This document shows positions 11,437-23,200 of a stretch of 64,000 bases of DNA, in pieces. The position numbers were made by a program, and so were the translations under genes. The notes under the pieces were generated by a model. It was not told where the DNA came from. It searched no databases and saw nothing but the letters and a program-made list of their open reading frames with translations. Numbering within the stretch: the stretch's first letter is position 1; every line of letters begins with the position of its first letter. This stretch comes from Phalacrocorax aristotelis (taxonomy: Eukaryota > Chordata > Aves > Suliformes > Phalacrocoracidae), in NCBI RefSeq assembly GCF_949628215.1, contig NC_134277.1, forward strand, positions 34,417,357-34,481,356. Reading direction: 5' to 3'.

Positions 11437-12481
11437 TTAACCTTGAATGGTGTTCCCTCTGTATGGCAACGATAAGACTTGAATTTGTTTTCTGTTGCTA
11501 GGGCCTGAGTCTATTTTGTACGTGAGAAATTTTGTAACACTTCATTAAGCACATGTTAAAAGGTAAAAGAAGAAAGATAAAATTACAAAAATCATTAAAA
11601 GGGATGCGGGTGCACTGTACATTGCAGATCACCTACAAAGTGAGACTCAGTAATAGCAAAAAAAAAAAAAAAAAAAGGCTTATTTTGTTGCAACCAGTGG
11701 AACTTGTGGCTGTTAGTAAAGACTTTGTTCAGAAAAGTCAGACTTCCAATGAGCACAAAGTTGCGTAGTATTGCCTTAAGAGCTGATTTTAAACTGATTT
11801 AACTGAGCTGGTGCAAAACCTTGAAAAAAGTATTCCTTCTTTGTTTTAAATATAATTTATATCAGCTTAACTTGTTTTAGTAAATGTACACTTTCAAACT
11901 GATTGAATCCACACGGAGAGTTGTAAAAATAAATTTCTGAGATCTCAATTTCATTAAAGGTATTGAAATTCCGTTTATGCTGTGGGGCCTCAGAAACGCT
12001 GTTCTTTTATGAAAACAACCTTACATCATGTATCAGAAATCCTTGAACTCCCATGAAAATGTTAAGTGATGCAAAAGCCTTCAAAGCTACTAAACTGTTA
12101 CATCACCAGAATTTTTTCTTTGTCCGAACGTACTGCTAAGGCAGAATGTTGTAAGTTTTCACAGGTAAAACAAATGGTATAATTTGCAGTACTTTACTGC
12201 AAGTAAAGTCGGATTAGTGTGAAAGAACGGACATAAAAACGGCTTTCAGATGTCAGACTGAACTTGCAATATTGAAAGAGAAAATGTCTTGGACTACTGT
12301 AATCTGTATTCTCTTGTGGCTTTAATTCTGTGAGGTATTTAATGTCTGTTGAAATTAATTGTATGTTATATGCTCTCAGCTTTCTGGATGAAATATCTCT
12401 ATTTTTTATTTCATCAATTCAGATCATATTTAATTCTAGCAGTGTGCTTTCAGTCTTGGTTAAAGACCTTAACCAATAGAC

Positions 12482-12512
12482 ATTGTAGACAATAATTATT
12501 GTAGACAATAAC
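12482..12512 (+). repeat. 17-bp period direct repeat with palindromic joint
   Basis: ATTGTAGACAATAA occurs twice in tandem. The junction forms the perfect palindrome CAATAATTATTG. Confidence 0.6.
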
Positions 12513-15500
12513 TACATCTACTTCTATTCCTAAATGAAACATACATTTTATAACTTTTATTTATGATTGGATTTTGTTTGCAGTGAGAACATATAACGGA
12601 CAGAGGAATGCGCCCAGCATTAACCGGGGTAATAAAAACCTAACTGCCCCTTTAAGAGCACAGAGTAAGGTGGAAAGGCAGCATGAATAAAAATGTGGAC
12701 TTTTCTATTTCTCCCTGTAGGCATGTTGGACAAGGTGGTGCCAGAAGGGCTCCCTCCCTCTGCTCCTGCAGCAGTCTGGGGTTATCCCCACGGAATTCTG
12801 TCCCCAGAAGACTGCCTACTTGTGTGTGCTGTGCCCCGGAGCCTGCAGCACGTGCGCTTTTTGGCAGCCTACAGAAAATCTCACTCTGGCAGGCTGCAAA
12901 TTCTTTTTTGCTTTATATCAGGCACTCTAAATTGAAAACCTACAGCAAAATAATAATGTCTTAAAGCCTACAGATACTCTGTGGGATCTACACTGGGCTG
13001 GGCTAAACCCTAAACTACATGGACAAGGCCAGTAGTCTTTAAAGAAATTTGTGTTTTAGCAACCGTGCCACCACTTGGCCTGGAAGCCAAGAATTGTTCC
13101 CCAAGGCAGATGGGGCTATGGCCTTGTGTAGGTACTTTAGCTGAGATCAGGTCTGCACGTTCTGATTGAATCTCCATTTATCCCTGATACTCTGCTTTGA
13201 CTACCATTGCAAGTGCTCTTGGGACTTCCAGGTTTCCTCTCAGGCTAAAGTGATCTGGAGAATGAACTTTAAATCCTAATGGTCATTTAGTCTGTAGGGT
13301 CAGGCCAGAGCTAATTCAAAATAACCTCCTTTAAACTTGTAGTATAGATACCTGATCCCAGCACAGCTGTTTTTCTCTGCAAATCTACACCTGTCAGGTC
13401 TTACTGCTTGCTGGTGCAACATAACCCGTCTGTCCCAAAAGTGGCATTGTCTTGCATTCTCCTGGAGACTTCAACCCCATCTTATGACTTGGGCTTTCAT
13501 TCATTCCCTGATTGTAAAAGATGTCCTGACCAAAGACAGGAATCTCAGTCCAACTGCCACCTCCCCCAGTCGCAGTTCAGTTCTGAAAACCACCTGGCTG
13601 TAACACTTAAATCCCAATATCCTCACATTCATTTCTTGTCTTCTTTTTCTTCCCTAGTTGTGTATCTTCTTTTCACTTCTTGATGTTAGCTTTCATTTTA
13701 GAAACAGTCTGTCTCAGCTGACCTTTTAGCAGCACTACAGCAAGCCTGTGTCCAAAAAGGCAGCTAACATCAATGTCTAAAACAGCACAGCGTTGGTATG
13801 TTTGCCAGGTCTCACAGTGGCTGATAAATCTGTGCTGAGCCTGTTTTCCTCTAGCGGTCAGGTTGCCAGTAACAATTGGGACCAAAAACAAAAGCTGCAT
13901 TTTCAATCACTGCTGTTCTTTTCCTTTCTGTTTTATCTGTGTTTGTCTTGTTTTTTCTTTATGGAAAGAAGGCCAGACTCCTGTAAGCAGATTCCTTAAC
14001 AGCCACATATCCAGCACCTCTCAGCTGGTCTTTTCTTTTATTCCCACACAGTTATTGCCATCTTCAATCCAGGTTTCTGAATTGACATCGTATGTTGGGT
14101 AGAAGCCTTGTCCAACTGCCCATTCATGCTCTTTTGTGGCACTTGCAACTCATTCATTCAGAGGGCAGCCTCCATCCAGCATTGAAATCCTGGAAGCCTT
14201 AGCTGCAATGGAATACACTGCGTCTCGTGCAGAGTGGAACAGTGCCTGTGGTGCTGTGCTGGAGTAGAGGTTACGCTCCCTCTTAGGGCCGTGCGCTCAA
14301 AGGACTTTGTGCATTATGAAATTGAATCCATCCCAGGTTCCTCATCACACAACTCGTGCTCTATAAAAAAAGAGAAATGAAGAAATGCCTCACAGTTACA
14401 AAGAAAAGGTGGCTACAGTAGAAAACTCGTGCTCTGATTTTTTTCCAAATATTTCAGCTGACTTCACATTTTTCATGTGGCATCTTAAAAACCTGCAGGA
14501 TTTTTAATGGCAGTTGTTGCTGTGGTACTTAGGATGAAGAATCAGTACTCAAACTCTCAGTTTTGGTTGAAGTTGTATGGTAATAGGTTTGCTTCAGTAT
14601 CTTTGACCCTCATCCCAAATAGTCTAATCCTAGCATGTTTGGTCGGTGAAAATTAAACATCTGAATGTCACTGAGGGTCTCAACTTGTGGCCTAAATATG
14701 GAATTCTGTTAGGCTAGTTTTGTGGAATTTTTTTTAAGAGTGCCACTGTTCAATTACCTATAAAATCAATCAATGTAAAAGACTAGCTAAAGGTAAAGTA
14801 AAAAACTTATTTGACTGGAAATATGAGAGGAATTAAGTTATTACGCTCAGGCAAAAACCTATTTTGAGCAAATATGGGATGATAAGATGAATGTTGTTTT
14901 TTCTTTAACAAAGGCATTGGCCAAAGAAGGTAGATACTCCTGTCAGTATATCAGGCATCGCTGTATGACTGGGTTTGTACACAAACAAAATGTACCAGAT
15001 GCTGAAAATCCACCAGATGGCACACTAAAGCCTTGATACTGACAACTGCTGTCATCCAAGAGAAGGAGAGTAACTGCATGGCAGGCTGAAAATTTAATCT
15101 GTATTACAGTATGTGGACTGTGCTTTGTTTTGTCAGCGATTACTAGGTCAATCTTTAGTAGCTAGGAGATGACTTAGAAAAACATAAAGGGAAAGAAATG
15201 GGATAAGACAGCAATTATGGTAAAATTTTTCAGCAAATAATTTGTCTTGATTTGTAGTGACATTTATGATGTCTGCGATGGACATCTCCTAACAGTTGGG
15301 GCCTGGCTGGATTTGCCTTTGGCCCTTGATTCTCCCAGTAGGTTGCTGCCTGCCAGGAAAAGGCTGATGTGGTTGGCCATCAGTATTGCCTACACTGTGA
15401 ATCACTTTTCTGGAGATAAAACATCTCATCTATAATTACTGAAAGAACTGTATCCAAGTAGCTCCCTGGCCTTACATCTGTGGAAATGAGAGAACCTGCT

Positions 15501-17567
15501 GTAGGACAGCTGGTGCTGGCTGTGGTGCCCCTCTCCAGCTTTGCTCGTGTTTGAAGGCAGACTTTCAATGGTAGAGACATCATGGCCTGTGGAGATCTGG
15601 CTGTTGACCTGATGCTGAGTCTCTCCTCCATGTTTCCAGCCAGTGAGTGAAGTGTGTTCAGATACTGGCTGAAAGTACAGCAAATAATGTGAGAACGTGA
15701 CTTTTCCCATGTATACAAAGGGGTGATGTTGCCACAGAAACAAGGGAGGGAAGCAGCCTATGCCAACGTAAAGCACAGTAAGGCTTTTCTACAGCATTGT
15801 AAATGCTTCTGATGAATTGTGCTAAGAAATGAGATGGATGCATATGTTGTAAACGGGGTAAATGAGGTGTCTCTTAACAATCTGGCTGTGTTACTTTGCG
15901 GTTCATACTCCGAGAAACTTAAAGCAACCCTTTACTAAGCTTTTTTTAAATTGTCGGGAAAGATAGGGGTTAAGGATCCACCGGGGATTGCCTCCAGAAA
16001 AGCCAGCTGCTATTAATTTTAAGAGTAGAAAAATGTCTTTTTGCCATCCTGCTTTATGACTCCTGTACTTCAAGATACTACAGAAGACAAAATAATCTGA
16101 TTCTACTAGTTCTCTATCTTTCTAATGTTTGTATCCTGTTAAATCAGTAAAGAATTATGAAGACATATTTATCATGAAATAAAGAACATTCAGACATTTT
16201 GACCTAAATGCTTGCTGAGACAAAACTCTAGAAATGTTATAGTTTTTGGTGGGACACAGGAATTTTTAATTTCTAGTGCTGTTCCCAATTTTGCATCTAT
16301 TACCTTCTTCTTATTACTTTTAATGAAAAGCTGTTAACCCTTCTGGCCTGGAGACCAGGTCCCTAATCTGAGGGGTTTGCCATTTAAGAGAGATCCAAAG
16401 TAACCACCAGTTTGAATGGGAGATATTTGATTGTATCTGCTAAGCTCCTTTCAAACTAAAGCTCCAGTCCCACAGTCTGATTTTTGCAAGTGAGTTTCAG
16501 GAGGGTTGACACTTGAGAAGTATTAAAAAAGAGAATGAGGTATTCAGTTATGTGGATATTTTTTTCTTTTCATCTACAGACTTTAACAGGTAGATTGGGT
16601 ATCACCTGTATTTATGGTAACAAATTATTCTGTTTTCTTTTGTCGGTATTTTCTGATGCAGTTAAAGAGATATGTTTTTCTATTGGAAGGCTGGAGAAAC
16701 TGAAGCTTTTACCCCAAATGTAACGGAAATGAGAGCCAATTAATTTTTGAGGTACAAAATGTTTTGACTTTTGACTATATGGTTTTGTTTTGGATCAAAT
16801 ATGGTCTTGTTTGGATATCATAAAAAGAAGTTGTTGTGTTTCTAACCTACAGGAATGAAAAAAATGCCTCAAATCTGATGGGAATTGTGTTCTCATGCTG
16901 TAAACCAAAGAGGCTGAGTAAACATCATAACGTTTGGCTGCTTATTCTGAACAAAATCTCCAAAAATACTGGCATTCCATTTCCAGGCATATTCTTTGTT
17001 AAATGAAAGATAAGCTTTTACTTATTTTGAGTCAGTATATGATATATAAAGATGTGCCTAAATGATGAAGGAATTCGTCCTCAGTCTCTGCTTGAAGCTG
17101 AGCATAAAAAAAATGTCATCAGTCTAAAACAATTCCAGATTTATTATTTTTCTGCTGCCCTTCTCAGGCAGTCTGTACAACTTCAGAAACTCTCTAATGC
17201 CACTGCCTTAGAAGAACTGAGCCTTTGACTATCATTAGCAGCATTATGTACCTTCAGGCAAATAAAGGGCATTATTCTGGGCGGATACTGAAGAGCTTGA
17301 TGTCACCATCTGCATTTGAGTACTGCAGCTCTAGGTGCTGAAGCAAAGGCACCTGCAGTAGTTTAGGTAATCTCCAATGTACTGTGCCTGTAGTAGCTCT
17401 TACCTTAAGAAGTGTTTCAGAGTCACTCACCTCTGAGTGATTCAGTGCTAGGTATCACTTGATGCCTGAATGATATCTCTGAATGCTAGGGCATAAGAAT
17501 AGACATAGCATAATTTTTTAGGCAATTGCCAGGTTGTCCTAGTTTAAAGAGAAAATTTTCTGTCGTC

Positions 17568-17590
17568 ACTTAACACTTAACACTTAACAC
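17568..17590 (+). repeat. (ACTTAAC)3 short tandem repeat
   Basis: Three uninterrupted copies of the 7-mer ACTTAAC are followed by AC. An A-rich tract follows at about 17719-17815. Confidence 0.75.
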
Positions 17591-17718
17591 GTCCTGCTGA
17601 GTTCACGGTTTAATTTGGCAGCTCACAGGGTTCTCATTGAACTGATTCAACTGCTTAGCATCACATTCATCCACCCACATGCAAAAATCCCAAGATAACA
17701 GAAGTAATGGTTATAGTA

Positions 17719-17815
17719 AAAAAAAAAATAACAAAAAACAAAAAACAAACCAAACCAGCAACAACCCAAAATGACAAATCACACAACAACCAAAGCAAAA
17801 CATAACATGAGAATT
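17719..17815 (+). repeat. A-rich low-complexity tract
   Basis: The tract is almost pure A and AAAC/CAAA words, for example AACAAAAAACAAAAAAC, with very little T or G. It may be a degraded retrotransposon tail or simple drift; no parent element was recognised beside it. Confidence 0.5.
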
Positions 17816-19139
17816 AGGGACTCTTCTGTGAGGTCATGACAAAAGTACAATTTTAATGTTCCCTAGGCTGGTGAAAGTAGTAAAAAAAACGCAGTGTGGG
17901 CAAAATCCTGCTTTCATTTCAGACTCTCTTTTCACTTACCCAAATCCCTTAAGAGCATGAGAAATTTCTGAAGTGCAGTGTTGTCCTTTATGTAAACTTA
18001 AATGTGACATTAATCACAAGGTTCTCATCGTTATTTTTACCATCACCATTTTCCTGGAAGCAAATGAGATGCAATACTCAAATCCCAAGGTATTTGTTAG
18101 TATCCACTCAAGCAAATTTCAGCTGAAGCTAAAGGAATTTTTCTGAGTAAAGACTAGCACAGCATGCTTGCTCCATCAGAGAGGTACCCAAGTGTGGTCC
18201 TCAACATCACACCCATTCTCCAAGGCAAAGGTGTCTGTTTGATAGAAGTGTAGCGCATGGTTGCCATCTGGGCAATGCAGTGCTCTGCGTTTCCACTCCA
18301 GTCCAACAGAGTGTATCCTGCCAGCTCTGCCAGCACTGGCTTGCACACAGGATAGGCAGTTACTTATGCACCAAGTAGCTGGAGAGGAAGTCCCTTGTGT
18401 GTGATGGAGGGAGGGTGTCGTGCCTGCCATGCTGCCATTTACCCTAAAGGTCAACCCCATGAGTTGACCTATATTAATGCACATAGTCAGCAATTATTGC
18501 TGTCGTTTTAGAACACATAAAAGACAAGAAATATGAGTGCCATCTCATGAAACAATGGCAGCTGGGAAAATGGGTGTAGTTATTGGCATCATGTAGAGTA
18601 ACAAAATAGTATCCAGTGGATCTGCTTCTGTTTGGGCCTTAGAAATCTACAGAGGGATCTGAAGACTTAAGATTACATTGTGAAAGTACTTCTGCTCTGT
18701 ATGTGAGGAATAACTTACTTCGTCTCTAATTCTCATTTCTGCATAATGCAATGGAACTTTTTTCAAGTGCTTGTTGGACCTATTGAAAAATACCAAGCTG
18801 ACTGAGTGGGGAGAACTCCTCGTTTTTCTGTTTCATTGTGAAAAGAGATGTAATGGGTTTGAAAACTGGAGTGTCTTGACTTAAAGCCAAGACTGAGTTT
18901 TTACTTTGATTTCAGTACATTCTGTACTGGGTCTTTAGAATTGGTTTCTGCCTCTACTATGCAGGATTAACATGGTAGCAATCCTTGAGCACTCTGGCTA
19001 GTAAAGACACAGACAGTTGAGTCCCATTTAGCCAGGCTTGCATCATTAATAAGTATGGTTAATGAAATACTGCTAATCTCTTCAATAAGTAAACGACATA
19101 CACTGCTGTGCCGTATTTGACACAGGGGAACGATAGCAC

Positions 19140-19485
19140 AATGACTGAGGCTGAGAGAGCTGGCCTTGTTCGGTCTGGAGAAGCGGAGGCCAACAAGGGG
19201 ATTAATTGGCTATCTTCAACACCTAACAATTAGCTATGGAGAAGATGGATGCATAGTCTTCCTGGCATTGCACAGTGACAGAATGAGAGGCAAGGGGTGC
19301 AAGTTGTAGCAGGGGAAATTCTTAATAGATACAAGGAAATAATTCTTTACAATTAGGGTGATCAAATGCTAGAACAGATTGCTTGGAGAAACTGTGGGAT
19401 CCCTGTTCTTGGAGAGAATAAAAAAATGCTTTGGACCAGATGGCCTCCAAAGATCCCATCTGACTTAAATTATTCTGTGATTCTA
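19140..19485 (+). mobile_element. CR1 LINE, old diverged 3' fragment
   Basis: The order of blocks follows CR1: CTGGAGAAGCGGAGGC, then GACAGAATGAGAGGCAAGGG, TAGATACAAGGAAATAATTC, GGACCAGATGGCCTCCAAAG and a terminal ATTCTGTGATTCT. Many substitutions and stops show age. The minus-strand open frame at 19322-19546 lies across it and is not a gene. Confidence 0.85.
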
Positions 19486-19747
19486 GATTAAATGACAGCT
19501 TCATTACGGAAAAATAAATACTTGGCAGTGACACAAATAGGGCCACGGCAGTCTTTCAAATCAGAGTTCATACTAGTAAGAGCTGAGGAAAGCAGAACAG
19601 ATATGCTTAGAAAATACTCTCTAGTTGCTAGGTGAGATAGTGTGAGATACATGTGATTGTATTCCTCCTGCTCCAGAGATGAACAGAGGCCATGACTCTA
19701 TTGTGGCAATTTGTCATAGACAGACTTCTCCAGAGACCCCGGTGGTT

Positions 19748-20225
19748 GTTAGCTGTACTCCAGGTATGGCCTCATCAATGGTGAGTAGAGGGGAAGGATC
19801 AGCTCCCTCAACCTGCTGGCAATATGTTATCTAATGCAGCTGAGGATACCATTTGCCTTCTTTGCAGCAGAGGGCACATTGTTGACTCATGTTCAACTTG
19901 GTGTCCACCAGGACCACCAGGTAATTTTATGCCAAGCTGCTTTCCACCTGGGTGGCCCCCATCATATACTGGTGCATGGCATTGTTTCTCCACAGATGCA
20001 GGATTTTGCACTTCTTGTTGAACTTCATGAGGTTCCTGTCATCCTATTTCTCCATGTTGTCAAGGTCCCTCTGGATGGCAGCACAACCCTCTGGCACATC
20101 AACCACTCTTCCTCCTCTTTTGTTATCTGCAAACATGCTGAGGTTATGCTGTGTCCCATCACCCACCTCATTAATGAAGATGTTAAACAGGATGCCACTG
20201 TTCAGTTAAACAGATGTTAAACAGC
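19748..20225 (-). mobile_element. CR1 LINE fragment covering the ORF2 C-terminal region
   Basis: The plus strand carries the reverse complement of CR1 ORF2: ACTCCAGGTATGGCCTCA, CCACCAGGACCACCAGG, CTTGTTGAACTTCATGAGGT, AAGGTCCCTCTGGATGGCAG and AAGATGTTAAACAGGAT. Read on the minus strand it recalls the reverse transcriptase thumb region (LFNIFIN, EGCAAIQRDLD, LMKFNK), broken by stops. Plus-strand open frames here (19824-20220) are shadows. It lies tail-to-tail with the copy at 19140 but covers a different part of CR1. Confidence 0.88.
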
Positions 20226-23200
20226 AATGCCACCATGTTTGTTATCCATAAAATAGCAACCATCTTTCACTGAAAATTACAGCACTGTGATTGCTGAGTT
20301 CTGCAGTAGTCCTCTCAACCTGAATTGTGAAATAATTGTCCTAGATGCCACTATGTGGTTACTGTTGGTTCACTGACATTTTAGTGATGTTTGTTGTACT
20401 GCTGCTCAGCAGATATTTCAGATTGTGTAGTATATGGTGGATGAGGCAAAGCGTTACTAACATGTTTACTCAGCACAACAGCAGTGTATTGCATCAGCGT
20501 ACTTTGCAAATTGAAACAGGCGTTTTCAAAGCACTCTGGGCTCCAGAAATAATGTAACCCTCCACTTGCAACTCTCAGTGCTGCTCAGTGTTGTGATATT
20601 GCTGATATTTGCTAATGATAAGGTGCTGAAGGAAATTCGGCAATGTCACATTGCCAGCCTCCAATTGCACAGCGTTTTAAATCTCAACTCTTCAACACGT
20701 AGGCGCACAGATTGCTTTGCTCTGAAAATGGGCTTCAGTGAAACTGCTCATGCTAACAGAAAAGAACATGTCAAAGGGTTGGCAAGGACTGGACTCTCAG
20801 GTATTTCCACAGGCAATGTAGCTGCCTAGGCGAGGCTGGCCTCTGACAAAGAAGGCAATCCAACAGGATTTTGAATTAGGAGTTTAAATTATTCTCTGAC
20901 CAGTGAACCAGTCTCCTGGGCTCATCCAACACCCTGCAGTCTCTCCACAGCACCGTTGCTGTGGAGCATGTGGGGAGGAGAGGAGGCTAGACCAGGATAG
21001 CAGGGCACAGAGCAGCCATTTTAACTACTTGTGTTTAATTCCTACCTTGCATAAAGTCTGTACCCAGACCCTGTATTACTCTTATATATTCTTATAAGTT
21101 TGCTAAGACATATAAATGAGAACTTCTGTTGAAATCAGTGTAACTTCCCACAGGGTATTTCTTCACTGCATGCATTTTTGTAAGGATAAGGACTGTACAT
21201 ATTAGATATATGTGAAGGAAGAGGGACATGAGTGGGAAGCTGAAATGCTAAGTGTGTTTATTTATATAAGTTTATATTTTGAGTTTAATGAGCTAATAGT
21301 GAAAGAATTTAAAGAATACTTGTATGTTTTAAGGAGGAATTTGAATCTACAGACAGCTTGATTGAATTGTGCAATTAGAATAATTTGCACTTACCACACA
21401 GACTTTATCCATGATTTATACTTTGTAAACATCTATATTAGCATGTTTTGCATGGTTTTAAAAATATTTGCTTTTATTTTCCCTAATTAAATTAATTTCT
21501 TGTAAAAACCTCCAGCTATTCGTGATACTTGCAAGTGCTCCCGTCAATAAAAGAGCTCAAATATGCCGAAAGAAAATGATCTGATTTCCTGAATTACATC
21601 AGTTAAACATGCAGCTTAGCTGTTTGAGTATTCTATCTGCAAAATCAACTAAAAAGCCTTCCTCTTGGGACTAGCTACTATTATTATGGCATTATTTGTG
21701 ATTAGTAAGAGGCTCATGGTATGTGATTTCCTTTTTATTTTTTTGGTCACTACTGATTAGGTTAATAAGTAGCTAAAGAGTATAATAGCCCTGTTGAAAT
21801 GGTGAGGCAAAGCATGCTGAAGTTTCTTACTGGTGGTGATAAGCCATATATTACTTCTGTTAAAACAGTTCTTTCTGCTCTTGCCCTAAAAGAGTTTCTC
21901 AGACACTTAACATTCTGGAAATACAACAAATTTTTCTTTTAAAATTATGGTCATGTAATTGGTGGTTTCCTATACTATTTTTGTAAGCCTAACCTTGTGT
22001 TTATGTTGACTTGCGTGTACATGTGTCTGTAAGGCATGTTGCCTAATAGTTAAAGTTAAAATTAGATGTTTGGTTTATCCATATGGTCCTGCTAGTGATT
22101 GCCAGGGTGTAGGGCACTGTCCCAGAAGACCTGACCTAGAAGAGCAGAGCATGTCTGTGGTGGTAACCAGGGTCAGCTGGGGTCCACTACAAGCCAAACA
22201 GATCTGTAGAGAGGAGGCAAGTCTTAGGTCAAGCCTAAAAGCCTAAAAATCAAGTTGCCAGGTCAGGGTGAGGTTCCAAATTGGAGGATTCAAGACCAAG
22301 CACATGTGCTCCTGAAAAAGGGATCAAGGGTGAGCCTCTGCTTAAATGCATCTCCCAAGAAAAGGGGAGAGTTTCTACTGAGGCTTCTCCCAGCTTTTTC
22401 TAAGACAGTTCTTTCTTCATAACTGTTTCAAGGCCTGACAGCAGCTTGATGAGGTTGGGTCTTAGCCCAAGCAGCCAAACTTCCAGGAGGGAGCGAGTAT
22501 GCTCAGGGCCCTGGCAGCGATTGAGTTTGAGACTTTGGGCCCATCAGCTTGGCTGTATTTATCTTGACTTCATATTACATATCAGTTTGATACAATAGCA
22601 TCAACCTCACACAGATGTAAGCTTTAACTCATGCTCATTAAATGCTTTGACATTACTAGATAAAATATGCTTTTTTGCTTATTTGCATGTATTATTATTT
22701 TTACATGGTGTTATTTCAGCCACTGAGCCAGTAATATGGCACATATATTTGATTCTTTAAACAGAATTTGAACCCTGCCTTTCAGTGTTCCTCCTATAAA
22801 AGCAATGATTTTGTGTAGTCATGGGTCCCTTTGCAGCATTTGCAGGTGATTACATCTATACTCATTGGTAAGAGAGACTGAACTACAGCTGTATTGTTAT
22901 TATTAAGAAAGGTAGTTTATCTCACTATGACAAGACCACAGAAGTAACCAAAATAGTCATACTTTGCCATGTCACAGTAGTTGTACTGCTTTTAAGTCTA
23001 CACAATGGTATTCCAAGCCATGGGACAAAATTACTTATAGCTAAGGAGAACCTCAGACCTGAAAAACTGCTGACTAAAGTCAATGTGAGGATTCATACTG
23101 TTGTCAGCATACAAAGAATCAGAAAGTGCCATAGCAACAATAGGACACTAAATTTTGGGGAAAACTAGCTTGTCACTACAACAATGGGGAAAAGAAAATC

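Larger units (their letters stand above)
11437..19139. other. Intergenic DNA between POLR1F and TMEM196, part 1
   Basis: No gene supported. It includes a run of about 19 A at 11659-11677, a 17-bp direct repeat (12482-12512) and an A-rich tract (17719-17815). The minus-strand frame at 15426-15776 (116 codons) and that at 18176-18493 (105 codons) show no recognisable protein. Confidence 0.6.

Noticed and set aside
19834-20220. 128-codon plus-strand open frame
   Set aside because: It is the antisense of a decayed CR1 ORF2 fragment.
19140-20225. Inverted pair of CR1 copies as a hairpin-forming repeat
   Set aside because: The two fragments come from different parts of CR1, so they are not complementary to each other.
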